Below are positions 1 through 11,110 of a DNA stretch of 64,000 bases, piece by piece; the first letter of the stretch is position 1; the number at the start of each line of letters is the position of its first letter. The stretch lies in the NCBI GenBank assembly GCA_941918925.1, contig OW799233.1:5758001-5822000 (forward strand). Reading direction: 5' to 3'. The DNA is from Phyto melanocephala. Lineage: Eukaryota; Arthropoda; Insecta; Diptera; Rhinophoridae. The notes beneath the pieces were generated by a model. It saw nothing but the letters and a program-made list of their open reading frames with translations. It was not told the origin of the DNA and made no database searches. A program made the translations under genes and the position numbers.

Positions 1-1256
1 TTAAACTTTTTAATCATTGCTGCAAGAGGCTTTGCTCTAAATAATTCTCTAAATGTGAAATTATTTGTCACAAATATCCTAAACATTTCATATTAACAAA
101 CAACATTTACTCATTAGTTTTATGCACTTATTAGAATGGAGCGCAGTTTATAAATATATTAATATAAACTATTGATATTAAAAGGCATGCTAATGTTAAA
201 ATCACTTGTATTTTATCTAATGGCCATTTAACTTCACTGACACAATGAGCATTTTTAAATTATTTCAATACTAGTTATGCAACCAGCTTAACCACAATTA
301 ATTGTTTAATTGAACGGCTACGATAACAAGGGCAGCATCAGACTTGTAACGATCAGAAAGAAAAAATATTAAATATATATAAAAACAAAATTTGCAATTT
401 TAGGGTCTGCAAAAGATACAGTTGTTTACAAGTGCCAATTGCATTTCCTCCAGTGTACTCTGTGGTATGGAATGACATAACAAAAATTTACAGATCACTA
501 TTTCTTCTAGAATAGAGTTGGTAGTGCAGAGACGGTGAATTGGGACAGGTACCATACTATGATTTATAATTCTGTATGCCGTGTGGCAGCCAAAAAAAAA
601 ATTGCAACAGGACGAAGTAACAGCACACACAGCTCATGCTACAATTACAATTTCAAGTTAATTTTTTTATGACCGGATTCTATAATAAAATTCAGATTTC
701 GATTGGCCAGCATGTTTACCAAATCTAACTGTCCCTTGTTATTTTCTATGAACTTATTTCAAAGAACGAGTGTATTTTAACGCGCAAAGATTATATTATA
801 AGTACTAACAAAAATATAAATAATAAATAATAAAAGCTATTCAATTTTTCAACGCAGGCATTATTTTAGGCCCACTCTGTACTAGTACACCACAGAGAGT
901 AGAATTGGTTACATATTACGCTTCCAATCAATCAAAATGAATTAATTCAAAATACGAAAAAGATGTGCCAGTATATAAAATAAAATACTGTTTACTATTT
1001 GACAAAAGGCCTACAAGTTAACAACAACTATTAAATAGCAAAATCTAACAGCCCCTGAAATTTTCTCATATTTTAGCATTAAACTTGATTGGAAAAAAAC
1101 TTTGAATACAGACAGTGCCCTACAGCATTTAGCAATGAAAACACTATATAACATGAATAACTTAAACGAGCAATTTATACAAATTTGCTTAGAATAGGAT
1201 AAAAACTTTAAGTCTTTAGACCTCACAATCAACAAGGTGACTACCTTTGAAAAATC
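1..1256. other. Non-coding stretch, possible 3' UTR of a minus-strand gene
   Basis: No convincing coding region is visible; the open stretches here are short and of AT-rich composition. If the candidate terminal exon at 1257-1355 is real, this stretch lies directly downstream of its stop codon on the minus strand and would be its 3' UTR. No transposon ends or repeats were recognised, unlike most of the window. That relative cleanliness fits transcribed unique sequence but does not prove it. Confidence 0.3.
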
Positions 1257-1355
1257 TTATGCAGTCTTAATGACAACTGAACGTCTTTCCTTCTTGGACT
1301 TATATTCACTCTCTATGTTATCAATAGTAAAAGCAACTGGTAGGATGTGTAAGAC
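1257..1355 (-). CDS. Candidate terminal coding exon of an unidentified gene
   Basis: On the minus strand an acceptor-like stretch ending TTTGTTTACAG is followed directly by 32 sense codons and a TAA. The conceptual peptide begins VLHILPVAFTIDN and ends KSKKERRSVVIKTA, a charged tail that looks like a normal protein C-terminus rather than random AT-rich translation. Entry would be in phase 0. No upstream exon with a matching donor was found in the window, so the preceding intron could be long. I do not recognise the protein family. The alternative is a chance open frame, since 33 codons is short. Confidence 0.4.
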   Translation of the reverse strand, partial: VLHILPVAFTIDNIESEYKSKKERRSVVIKTA

Positions 1356-2681
1356 CTGTAAACAAATTTTCATAACTTAATGATGTTATCCAGTGCATAA
1401 TGCTAAGTGAAAGTAGCCAATATTAATATTTTATCTACAAAGATTTATCAATCATTCTGAAGATGATTGATGTTATACAGAACAAAAAACACTGCAGCTT
1501 AATTTGGTGTTAAATTGTATTCTTAATGTAGTATTATAATAGAAAAAACTGTTGAATAATATCTATAATCCAATAAAAGTAAGTTTAAAAAAAGATAAAA
1601 GAATTTTACTAATAAATAAACAAACAACCACAGAACACTTAAGGCTTAAAAATCAAGAGCTTACAAATTCAAAGTTATAACGCATAAATAACCAAACGTA
1701 AATCAGTCACAAAAATACCCATGATTAGATCAACCATTTTAGTGTTTGTTGTTACATTGTTAATGAATTAGATCAACCATTTTGGCATTTGTTGTTACAT
1801 TGTAAATGAAATTAAAAAAAAAAATAATAATAAAGCAAACAAAATAAATATTGACACATTCAATTTACTGAATTTACAGTATTGCTTTTCGTGTGCTATT
1901 TTTTATAAACGAATTAACCTTAAGGAGCTTACAGTTCTTTATTTTTTAGAGGTTTGTTTTCGACTAAGGCACATCAAACGCAACATATTTACACTTGTGT
2001 ATACAAACAATAACAAACGTATGTTTGCAGCTTAAAATAAGGTTGGTATTGTATGTGTGGATAGATAGTAAGAATGACTGAATACCAATTTGCCATCGCT
2101 GCCAATAAACGAGACTTTACACATTATAAATTTTAAACTTTGACAGCAACATCAAACAAATGTGTCATATTCAATGGCATTTATAGGGCAAAGTTCGGAA
2201 CGGTATAAAACCCATAAAACAACAGCAGCATTAACAACTAAAGTGACAACATAATGTCAATTTAAATATAAATATAAGTATTTCTTATGGGTTCAATCAT
2301 ATTTAAACATTCCCTATAAGCAATTGATTAGTCGACTACGAACTAAAGGTTAACTCTTATCAACTAACTATAAGCTAAGTACAAACTAATGCAGAAGTTA
2401 CCCAAATTTTAAACAAACATAAGACTTTTTCCCTCATTTAAACTACATAATAGAACTAAATTCTCTAAATAATACCTCAGCTTTAAATACAAAATCAGGA
2501 AATAAAATTAATAATCATACATCAAAATTTTGTATTTTGTTTACTGGGTAAGTGGCTTACCGGCACAGCCACATTTTAAGCTTTTACTTAATATTAATTA
2601 AAATGAACTAAATATTTTAACTGTGACTAAAAGTCAGAATTTAATGAAATTATTTTTTTAACAACTTTCTTTTTTCCTTTA
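1356..2681. other. AT-rich non-coding stretch
   Basis: No genes or transposon ends recognised. The only local structure is the 43-bp direct duplication listed separately near 1.75 kb. The sequence is homopolymer-rich and carries short TA-rich runs throughout. Confidence 0.5.
1725..1810. repeat. Two-copy direct repeat, about 43 bp unit
   Basis: A unit reading TAGATCAACCATTTT followed by TTGTTGTTACATTGT occurs twice back to back with a few substitutions. It is a small local tandem duplication of unknown origin, with no sign of transposon ends around it. Confidence 0.7.
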
Positions 2682-2692
2682 ACTGATTTTTA

Positions 2693-2886
2693 GGTAGGTA
2701 GGTAGGTAGGTAAGGCTGGTGCAAAGTTACCCTCACACCCTCACTCGCGGACCATTACGGTCCATTGTGACGCCTTAAAAAGGAAAAAAAGAAATAGAAT
2801 AGAAGAGAAAGAGAAGCATACCAGTCCAGAGTCTCTGGCGGAAATCGAAACCGCAACCCCCAAACTACTGACTAGTCCACTAGGGC
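2693..2886 (-). mobile_element. tRNA-derived SINE, copy 1
   Basis: On the minus strand the element starts with a tRNA-like head: GCCCTAGTGGACTAGTCAG resembles a Pol III A box, and a slightly decayed B box (GGTTTCGATTTCC) follows about 25 bases later. A short unrelated body and a 3' tail of TACC repeats (seen as GGTA repeats on the plus strand) complete it. It is flanked by a perfect 11-bp target duplication, ACTGATTTTTA, at 2682-2692 and 2887-2897, so the boundaries are exact. Related copies are at 10020-10245 and 45197-45393. It encodes no protein and would need LINE machinery to move. Confidence 0.9.
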
Positions 2887-3000
2887 ACTGATTTTTAACT
2901 TTAAAACAATATTAAGGAATATTTTTCGAATAAACCTCAATCACTTTAAGTCATAATTATCTGAGTGAAAATAAATAACTCAAATAATAAAATCTTTGAA

Positions 3001-3317
3001 ATTGTTAGCTTCTTTTTAGTCTATATTTAGCACTTCTTTGTATAAAATTCTGCCTTTTATGGTCACCAAGAGCTGCCATCACTGACTGCGCAGGACATGT
3101 CAATGATAAAATAATCTGTAAGCCACATTAATAGTAGTCCAGGCATCAATATTCTTCGAAATTATTAGCGTCCTTTAAGCCTTTTTTAGCCCATATTTAG
3201 CTCTTTTAATAAACTAAGCCTTTCATGGTCACCAGAAACTAGTATCACTGACTGTGCAGGACATGTCAATGCTGAAATAATCAATTAGCCCCCTTAAAAG
3301 TAGTCCAGGCATCAATC
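3001..3317. repeat. Two-copy tandem repeat, 160-bp unit
   Basis: Two diverged units lie head to tail with a period of 160 bp, starting at 3001 and 3161. Shared blocks include TGGTCACCA, CACTGACTG, GCAGGACATGTCAATG and TAGTCCAGGCATCAAT. The divergence shows the duplication is old. The origin is unknown; it could be a fragment of a satellite or of a transposon with internal repeats. Confidence 0.8.
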
Positions 3318-4100
3318 ACCACCAGTTGTAAAAAAATTAACTTAAATTTAGCTTGAAGGTAGCTGAGTTGCTTATAGGGTTATTACGATGGAAAAAGGCC
3401 ATACGCTATCGTCTATTATGCACAAACACTAGAGCACAGTAAAATTCAAAGAGGATAACAAAAAATTTAAAAAATCAAAAAAAATTTGTAAACAATATTT
3501 CGCCAATTATGCATATGTGTGCATGACTTTGAATAGACCCATAAATACATACATTCAAAAACAAATATGTTTAAGTACATTCCATATTGTTATTAATGTG
3601 TGCATGTATTTTATTATATAAAAAAATGTACACACGTTTATATTTATTTCAAATGTTTACAAAACATTAAACAAAATATTTGACACGTTTCACACAACAT
3701 TTTACATGAAACAAAAAAATCTTCACGCTATTTATTATTATTTTTCATTCTGTTTGCACACACATGTAGATTTAATAACAAAGGCACGACGACTATAAAT
3801 ATGCAAAATTAAAACCAATAAATCTATTTTATTGTAAAAAAAAAACATTCATTAATGTAAACCGACTAGGGAACTCATATTGAGAAACATGTGGTGAAGT
3901 TGCTGTTCTCTTTTTTTTATGATAATAATTTTCTTAATACCTAACAAATATTTACTACTAAACAAAGGTAGTATATAATGTGAAATGGACTTAAATAAGA
4001 GTACTATTACTTACTGAAAAAAATTAAATTTTTTCACACCAGTTTTTGAATAACAGAATTCATAAAAAAAATATAGAAATATCGCTCTAGATTTTTTCGG
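3318..4100. other. AT-rich non-coding stretch
   Basis: No coding region or recognisable element. It contains ATGT/ACAT-type microsatellite scatter and poly-A/T runs typical of fly introns and intergenic DNA. Confidence 0.45.
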
Positions 4101-4268
4101 ATAAGTTCAAATTATTGTTCTTATTAGCCTCCGACTAAAACAAATATTTTAATACATCGGACAATTCTATATAAATATCTGCAAATAAGTTCAAATTATT
4201 ATTATTATTAGCCTTCGAATAAAAAACATATTTTTTTTAACAATTCTATAGGAATACAATATTAACAC
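4101..4268. repeat. Two-copy tandem repeat, 84-bp unit
   Basis: The block ATAAGTTCAAATTATT, then TTATTAGCCT, then ACAATTCTATA occurs twice in the same order, beginning at 4101 and 4185. The second copy has lost some bases and gained a short ATT run. A simple local duplication. Confidence 0.75.
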
Positions 4269-4365
4269 TTTCTAAGTGTAAAGCAGATAGTGTTCTTTTT
4301 TTCTCAAAACCATCAATGAAAGAGCTTGACAAATAAAACACACTAAAAATTCAAAATCAAAGACG

Positions 4366-6274
4366 AAGCACAGAGGAGTATTTGACCTGAAAAGCTGGCC
4401 AAAATTATTAAACGTGTTTTTTGAATTAAAAGTTCTGGTTTTTTGATAGTTTTAGTTGTAGTATGATATAAGAAATCTAGTAGCAGATTTTGAAAAATTA
4501 CACTGCGCAACAAAAGTACACTGCGCAAAAAAAATTTTTTTTGTCTCTGATAGAAATAAAAGTATGTGGACTATATTGATTTTGATGACCTTCATTCAAA
4601 TCTGTTTTCCGCTTTTCTCTAGTACGTAAGCATTTTCTGTTAAAGGCGTGGCATATTTCACTCTCTAAATCGTTGGGTTGCCTAAAATATTTTGTCATAA
4701 CTTAAAAACGGGTTCTCCGATTTTAATAGCAGGAGGATCAGAAGATGCACCGAAAAATTCTGCTTAAACTTACCAAACACATTTCTTTTCTATCTATTAC
4801 TTTTCGGAGTTATTAAAAATGTAATGGCGAAAAAAAAAATTTTTTCTGCAAAATTCGTCAAATTTTTTGTTTTTAAAATGCCATAAAAATAATTTAAGAA
4901 CCAAAAATTTAAATTTTTAAGTTTTTTCCAAAAGCCACATTCCTAAGAAATAAAAGTCGGTATAAATAGTAAAACTCAATTAACAAATGTTGATTTTAAA
5001 TCATGTTATTTACGGTCTAATTAAAAAAAAATTTTTTTTGGAAAATTGTAAGGCTCTTAAAAAACAGTATTTTTTATGAGAAAAGTCTATTTTATTATAT
5101 TTATTTTATATATTTTTTAATACTTAATATATGGAAAAGTTAAACTAATAAAAACTCCTTAATGTACATTTATCCTTATTAGCTGCATCATCGGTGTCAG
5201 GAAGAAGAAGTGTGATGGTTTCTGATGAAAAAGCTTTTTTATAAATCCGTTCTCTTTGCATACTGCAGTTTATAAAAGGGCCACTGCTCAAAAATAGCCT
5301 ATTCAAGACATCTCGATTTGTATCGCTTCTGCTGAATTTCCTCGAATAATTCGTACGATATAATCGTAAGGGCTTATTTCTGGCCTCGGCGGCAGTATTT
5401 GTTATGTATCTGTATTTATTTTTTGTAAACTTGTTTTTGTGATTAATGCTTTTAATAATTATTCTAATTAGGTCCGTATATTTATTTTTTAACATATAAT
5501 GTTTTGTAGAGCAGGTATATAAAAATATCCTTTATGGGGATCCGTGGGACATTCCCTTATAACTATTATCGATAATAAAGAATTTTTCAAATTTATAATT
5601 ATAGACAGGTATTAACATTGTAAAGTGTTAAAAGTGATGAGAATAACAGTTAAAATCAGTAATTCAAAATACTTAAAAGTTTATGACGATATAAATGTCT
5701 AAGATAAAGTGCCTGATGAGCAAAAAATGGAAGAAATTTGAAAATTTAAAAAAATCGTCAAAAATAATGGCGCAAACTTGCGCAAACTTTTTTTGTTTCT
5801 AAAATAAGAGACTCCAAATTTTATTGTGGTATCAAACATAATTCGTAGAGATGCTAACCTCACTCTTCTTTTTTTTTTGCAAAAAAAGTGTATAATTTTT
5901 TTTTCAGCTTTTGAACGAATTGTTTCAACATGAATATTCAACATATTTAATTTTTTTTTCTTTTTAAAATAACTTTTGGTCAAACCTTTCAGCGAAAAAA
6001 AAATCATTGTTAAACCTTTATTCGTTTAGCCGTAAAAAAATATCATAAAAACATCCAGAAACCGAAAAAAACATTTAAACCTCATATAATTTTCTTAACT
6101 TTCCTGATTTTAGCAGGGTCTTAGAGCTACAAATCGCAACTAAAAGTCTTGAAAATTTACAATATAATGTAAAATATTGTTGTCTGTTGAGCTGCGTACT
6201 TAGTTCTTAAGATTTCTTAAAATTCAGTTTTGCCTTTTTGGCCAGCTTTTCAGGTCAAATACTCATCTGTGCGA
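4366..6274. mobile_element. Segment bounded by inverted repeats, possible decayed DNA transposon
   Basis: A block of about 40 bp centred on GAGTATTTGACCTGAAAAGC near 4375-4400 reappears inverted near 6240-6270 with only a few changes. The interior is AT-rich, has long A/T homopolymers and includes one 116-codon minus-strand frame at 5145-5495. No target duplication was recognised and the exact ends are not defined, so the inverted blocks may be subterminal. Alternatives are two unrelated inverted copies of some repeat, or an inverted local duplication. Confidence 0.4.
5145..5495 (-). CDS. Unidentified 116-codon open frame
   Basis: The frame lies inside the inverted-repeat-bounded segment. 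The N-terminal third is lysine- and asparagine-rich, as expected from AT-rich DNA. From about residue 36 composition is more protein-like, with blocks such as SRSDTNRDVLNRLFLSSGP and LLLPDTDDAANKDK. I do not recognise a family. It may be the remnant of a transposon-encoded protein, given its position, or a chance frame. Confidence 0.2.
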   Translation of the reverse strand: MLKNKYTDLIRIIIKSINHKNKFTKNKYRYITNTAAEARNKPLRLYRTNYSRKFSRSDTNRDVLNRLFLSSGPFINCSMQRERIYKKAFSSETITLLLPDTDDAANKDKCTLRSFY

Positions 6275-6289
6275 CGTCGGAAATAATAA

Positions 6290-7231
6290 AGCAAAATGGC
6301 ACATAACGTTTAATCTAAAATCTATACTATGCTATAATAAAGTTAATGTTTCAAGTACATGATGGTGAAAGGTATTCACTTATTCAACACGGCCAAATAT
6401 AGCATTTTTACTTTTTTATTAGTGTATGACTTTCGATGATGAATTTAATAAGCAACAAGAATGATCACCTGACCTTAAAGTCTACATTAAATCGGTTATT
6501 GAAAATTATTTTCGTTGGTACAGGCTTTGCCCAAAAGTCGAAGTGGGGTTTAAAGATTTAATTATTTTTTCTTTAAGGTTATGTAATTGTCACTTAAATA
6601 AACCCGATTTCAACTTTACATTGATAGACCAGTTTAAAAGCGTTCATTCAAAATCCTTCAAAATTTGTTGTTCTTTTCCTCGAATTTCGACAACAACGTT
6701 GGCCTTGAGTTCATAGATTGCTACTTTAAATAACTTCAAAGAAAATAATAGGTTGCTGACAAATCTGGCAAATGTATGTGCTGGTCAATAAATACTTGAA
6801 TTTCTAGAAATTATTCACTCTACAATATTTTGACTTCAAAGTGTCATTATACTAAAACTACATCCCACGTCTGATTTAAGAGCAGGCCCTAAAAAATTCT
6901 ACATCATATACCGATACAGCAATTCATTATGGTTATAGCTCTTTCTACTTTATTTAAAAGAAGACGGCCCAATGTTTTTTTCAGATGTAATGCCACACCA
7001 TATTGTACACTAATGGGGTGCTCTTGAATTTTCAGCGCCCCAAAATCTACATTTCTGCTTACTAACAATGCCATTAAAATGAGTATGTGCTTTTTAGCTC
7101 ATAATAAGATTTTAGACAAAATTGACTTCAATTTTGGTCGACTGTTTAGTATTGTAATGCTTGCACCCAATTTAAAAACAACAATAAGTCTTCTTTTCAG
7201 TAAGGTAGCGATTAGAACCGATCATTGGTTT
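6290..7231. other. AT-rich stretch without recognisable genes
   Basis: No coding region recognised. The right part, near 7.1-7.23 kb, appears to be the left part of the dispersed repeat that resumes after the retro-insertion at 7248-7478. Confidence 0.35.
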
Positions 7232-7247
7232 TTAGTTAATCATTAAT

Positions 7248-7478
7248 TTTTTTTTTTTTTTTTATTTTACATTTATTTAAATTACAATCTATCCTAAGAT
7301 AATAAGCAATTTTGAAGAAATATATAAATTGACATTAATAGATGTACTCTTATAAGTATAAGTTCAGAATCATCTTTTGTTTCACAGTAAATAAATAACA
7401 ATATAATATCAGAAATACAAACATAATAACAGATTTATAAAATTACAATTATTTACATACATATTTACATAACATTAA
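7248..7478 (-). mobile_element. Poly(A)-tailed retro-insertion (5'-truncated LINE 3' end or processed RNA)
   Basis: A perfect 16-bp target duplication, TTAGTTAATCATTAAT, flanks this 231-bp insert (7232-7247 and 7479-7494). The left end is a run of T, so on the minus strand the insert ends in poly(A). An AATAAA-type polyadenylation signal lies shortly before the tail (AAATAAATGTAAAATAAA). These are hallmarks of LINE-mediated reverse transcription. The body has no coding frame and resembles a 3' UTR. It could be the 3' end of a LINE or a retro-copied host transcript end; I cannot tell which. Confidence 0.85.
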
Positions 7479-7494
7479 TTAGTTAATCATTAAT

Positions 7495-7720
7495 GTTTAA
7501 TAAAATAGCTGATATTTACACCCAACACGTAATCGCCGATCAAAGAGGGCTGATGATAAAAACGTACCTGGTTTCGAAAATGCATTCCATTCGGTTAGTG
7601 ACGGTAAAACATTTCCAGATTATTATTTCATTATGAAAATTAAAAAAAAAAAAAAAAATTTTTTTTGTATACAATTTTAAGTTCAACTAAAAATATTTCA
7701 TTTACTCTTATTCATTTATC
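7495..7720 (+). repeat. Dispersed repeat copy lacking the SINE and LINE seen in its sister
   Basis: This stretch matches 9866-10019 plus 10257-10275 and 11111-11130. Shared blocks include CGATCAAAGAG, GGTTTCGAAAATGCATTCC, CGGTTAGTGACGGTAAAAC and ATACAATTTTAAGTTCAAC. At the positions where the sister copy carries a SINE and a LINE, this copy is uninterrupted, so it shows the pre-insertion state of both sites. A more diverged relative is at 13924-14040. Confidence 0.85.
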
Positions 7721-7727
7721 CTACTAT

Positions 7728-7950
7728 TTTATGGTCAATCTAGGAGGAACTCAAAAGGTATATAGCTGATTTCTGCTGAAATTTTCAAGCCTTTGCTAAA
7801 TTTCTGGACGTCAAATTTCTTGCAGGATGCAACTGCTTTTTTCAAGGTATATATTTTAGCATTTTTGGTTATTTTTTCTATATCGAGAGTGCCCATAGCT
7901 TGTTTACGACTAAGGTTATCTTTGCCCACTTGAGCCTTAAAGTCACCCAT
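7728..7950 (-). pseudogene. Non-LTR retrotransposon endonuclease fragment
   Basis: The conceptual peptide begins MGDFKAQVGKDN, a clear match to the catalytic GDFNA-VG motif of AP-type endonuclease domains in non-LTR retrotransposons, where the Asp and Asn take part in metal and DNA handling. Here the Asn is replaced by Lys, which should inactivate it. The rest degrades into lysine-rich sequence and the frame stops after 71 codons, so only a small piece of the domain remains. It may come from the same broad LINE group as the tail fragment at 40195-40430, which is an inference. Confidence 0.55.
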
Positions 7951-7959
7951 AACCGATAA

Positions 7960-9565
7960 TTAATCACCCCTGTTTAAGTTTGAAATCTACTGCCAAGATG
8001 GTTATAAAAATATACTTCAGTTTCTGTGTGTGTGATTTCAGTGAGGGCAAGTTATTATATGCAAGTGATCTTTCTTGACGAGTTCATAATTATGCCATAA
8101 CATTTCTTGTCAGAGTATTTAAGGAACAATACGAATATAAAAAAAAAATTTTAAAATTATTCATATCCTTACATATTTAACATAAATATTTTAGAAATAA
8201 TTTATTATTTATCCTTATGTACTTTAACTTACCACAACTCAAAATTTCAAGGATATGAAAGGCTATCATTTTCAAAGCGCTTTTTTGTCCTGACGATTTG
8301 GAAAAAATAATTTGTATTCTCATTCTTTTTATTTAATACCTGTATTAATACAAAATAATACATTTTTGGTATTAAAAGTTATATATTTCATGCTTATTAT
8401 CTTCCAAAAATTCATAGTCCTTTAAAAAATACAAAAGATCAGGAAACAAAAATGCAAGTGGGCAGTTTGAATACATTTCATTTACAGATTAATGACCATA
8501 TCGAATTTTTTAAGTTCAAAGAAAAGGGTTACATGGTATTATAAATGATTTGCTGAGTTTTTATTTCTTTATTAAATCAATGTTGGCAGTCATTTTAGGA
8601 ATCTTCCTTAAACACTATACAAATTCATTTCAACCATAATACGTCATTTGACCTAATTGGAGTGAGTTTTAAACAAACAAAGTTGTCATACAACTAATAG
8701 AGTTTTCGTGTTGCGTAATTAAACTTTTATGTGAACAAGTTAATCAATAAAAAAAGCCATACGAATATAATTCAATATTTAAATGATAATAAATATCACA
8801 GCCAATAAACGGAAATGTAAAGGCAATATGTGTATCATGTAATATGCGCACTACTTTCAATATTTTTTGCCAGACATACACTCACACAAATACACATCAT
8901 TCACAGTCAGACACATAAATAAACAACCATTAGGGAGAAAACTCAATATAAATTCAGGCACAATCGGTAAACAAAACACATACAAATAAATATAATAAAA
9001 TTTTATTATGGAATATTGTTAAACAACAATAAAAATAAAAATATAATAAAAATCATAATAAAGTAATAATAATCGTAATAATTATTGCAAGGTAACTACC
9101 AATATGCCGATGTGAGTGTGTAAGTGTATTTACACATTTGTATATGTGTGCTGACTTGTTTAAACTCATTGAAAAATTGTTGTTGTTATTAATAGTGTTA
9201 TATTGTTTAAAAAGATAAAAAAAATGATGTCACTAAAATCTTCATATAAATCGTTCACTATGAAAACAGATGATTCTCGTATTTGCATTTCAGCTATGGC
9301 AAGATGGAAACAATATTTATTTTGGTTCTCTGAGAAGTGAGATGTAACAAAACACGATTGTTCTCCTAAAAACATTACTGGATTATACTTAGAGACATGA
9401 TAAATAAAACTAAAAGTGTAAAGAGTGAGATCGTTAAAATCTTAACACACAGATTTTTTTCGGAAGCAACATTCAAACTTTTTATCAAGTTATTTTTAAA
9501 AATTATGTTTAAATGATTATCATGTTAATTTTTTGTGATTTATAGTTTACTGTAGTCTACTGGAT
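7960..9565. other. AT-rich non-coding stretch
   Basis: No gene or element end recognised in about 1.6 kb. It contains AT-rich runs, an ACACAC-type patch near 8.88-8.92 kb and ATA/ATAAT-rich low-complexity DNA near 9.0-9.1 kb. Confidence 0.45.
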
Positions 9566-9579
9566 GAACGGGGTACATT

Positions 9580-10019
9580 TTAAAATAACAGATATAACCC
9601 GTATATACAAATTTATTAACCGCCATTTGCAGTAGCAGCCATCATGGATTTAAACCTCTTTAAAGTTTGCTATAGACAAGTCCTTTCATTTAATACCAAT
9701 ATTAGCACTCTCGGTGGTACACGAATTGAAAATAATTAATTTTCGTTTGTAAGTTTTAGGAAAAACACTGAAAAAGTTGTATCTTGGTGCTTATATCTCA
9801 ATAAGTTTCAAACAAATTTGGTACTTTTTCTCAGAAATAATTTTTGAGTCTGATATTCACAACCAACAAATAATCACCGATCAAAGAGTGCTGATGATGA
9901 AAACGTAGCTGGTTTCGAAAATGCATTCCATTCGGTTAGTGACGGTAAAACATAATTTTCCAGATTATTCTTTCATTATGAAAATTAAAAAAAAAAAACA
10001 TTATTTGTATACAATTTTA
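9580..10019 (+). repeat. Dispersed repeat, left part of the nested stack
   Basis: The segment contains AAGTCCTTTCATTTAATACC, CGTTTGTAAG, GGAAAAACACTGAAAAAG and AAGTTTCAAAC, matching the repeat at 60890-61060. It then runs into the 7.5-kb type sequence (GATCAAAGAGTGCTGATGATG). It is interrupted at 10020 by a SINE. It shares the CCTTTCATTTGATACC block with the copies near 54.3 kb, so it belongs to the same broad dispersed family as the GTGCTATATTCGGC-ended repeat. Confidence 0.7.
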
Positions 10020-10245
10020 GGTAGGTAGGTAGGTAAGGCTGGTGCAAAGTTACCCTCACACCTTCACTCGGAGACCATTACGGTCCATTGTGACGCCTTA
10101 ATAGAGAGAATAATAGAATAAGAATAGAAATATTTAGGATAGAAGAGAAAGAGAAACAGACAATTCCAGAGTCTCCGGCGGGAATCGAACCCGCAACACC
10201 CAAACAACTGACTTGACCTTTACTGACTAGTCCACAGGGGCACCC
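10020..10245 (-). mobile_element. tRNA-derived SINE, copy 2
   Basis: Read on the minus strand: head GGTGCCCCTGTGGACTAGTC with an A-box-like core, a perfect Pol III B box (GGTTCGATTCC), the same body as copy 1 and a TACC-repeat tail. An 11-bp perfect target duplication, ATACAATTTTA, lies at 10009-10019 and 10246-10256. The uninterrupted site is preserved at 7665-7675 in the paralogous repeat, which confirms the exact insertion. The B box is intact, so internal Pol III promotion is plausible in principle. Confidence 0.93.
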
Positions 10246-10275
10246 ATACAATTTTAAGTTCAACTAAAAATATTT

Positions 10276-11110
10276 ATTTATTTATTTATTTATTCCAATT
10301 CCGTAATATAAAGCCACAAAGGCCAATTATAATATATTACATAGTTAGAAAACGCCTAAGCATAGCCTTATAATAAAAATATAATATACTATACATTATA
10401 TACATTATTTTACAACTTCAATAACAAACAGTCTCATTTATTTGCCCCCAAGCATAAAAACATTAGGTCATATATTAAGGTAATAATATAAAAAGTAATA
10501 CAAAAAATAGTCCAGTTAGGGAGGCTCATCACCACAGTTCAAAAAAAAGAAAAGAAAAATTAGACAGCAGCAAAATGTCTCATAAGTTTTAATTTGAAAA
10601 CATTATTAGAATGAGTAAAAATACGTAATTCCAATGGCAAGCAATTCCAGTTCTTAATAATTCTAACAAGAAAGGACCTAGCGTATATAGATCTAATAAT
10701 TCTAGGGAAAATTAGGTGCGGATTCCTACGACGAGGAGAAAAAGAAAACGCATTACGTAGTGATAAAGGTTTACCATATTTTATAATCTTATAAAACAAG
10801 TACAAATTACGAAAGCATACAAATTTATTAAAAGAACATCCTAAAAACTCTCTAACGAAACCAGAAATATGCTCCCGTCGACGAACATTATAGACAAATC
10901 TAACAATAGTATTAATCAAGCATTTAAGTCTATCAAGAAGAAAACCAACAGTGCCAGAGATAACTTCAAAACCATAAAAAATTTGAGACATTAAAACTGC
11001 ATAAGCTAATCTTTTCCTCGCATAAAGAGGCAAGAGAATATTAGAGCAGTAGATTTTCCGCAGCAAACCCCAAACTCTACCAGATAATAAATCAATATGA
11101 TTACTAAAAG
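10276..11110 (-). mobile_element. 5'-truncated non-LTR retrotransposon (LINE)
   Basis: An 835-bp insert interrupts the dispersed repeat; AAAATATTT is duplicated at 10267-10275 and 11111-11119. The plus-strand left end is an ATTT repeat, giving an AAAT-repeat 3' tail on the coding strand. The insert contains the end of an ORF followed by about 280 bp of 3' UTR. Only the post-RT C-terminal region is present, so it is a dead-on-arrival copy. It landed about 20 bp from SINE copy 2 in the same host repeat. Confidence 0.85.
10560..11105 (-). pseudogene. C-terminal part of a LINE reverse-transcriptase ORF
   Basis: The frame is open from the 5' truncation point to a stop at 10560. Without a start codon requirement it begins near HIDLLSGRVWGLLRKIY and continues RKRLAYAVLMSQIFYGFE. 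Later blocks include VRRREHISGFVREFLGC and IKNWNCLPLELR. This series is characteristic of the region downstream of the RT domain in CR1/Jockey-like dipteran LINEs, where an invariant Trp precedes a conserved LP-x-LR motif. The catalytic RT motif (FADD type) is missing through truncation. No internal stop is seen, so the insertion is fairly recent. Confidence 0.8.

Noticed and set aside
10147..10215. tRNA-like sequence with a B box
   Set aside because: It is the head of a SINE with target duplications, not a tRNA gene; no cloverleaf with acceptor stem and anticodon arm is present.
10078..10263. 61-codon minus-strand frame
   Set aside because: Lies within the SINE and its tail; it reflects the tRNA-like head rather than a protein.
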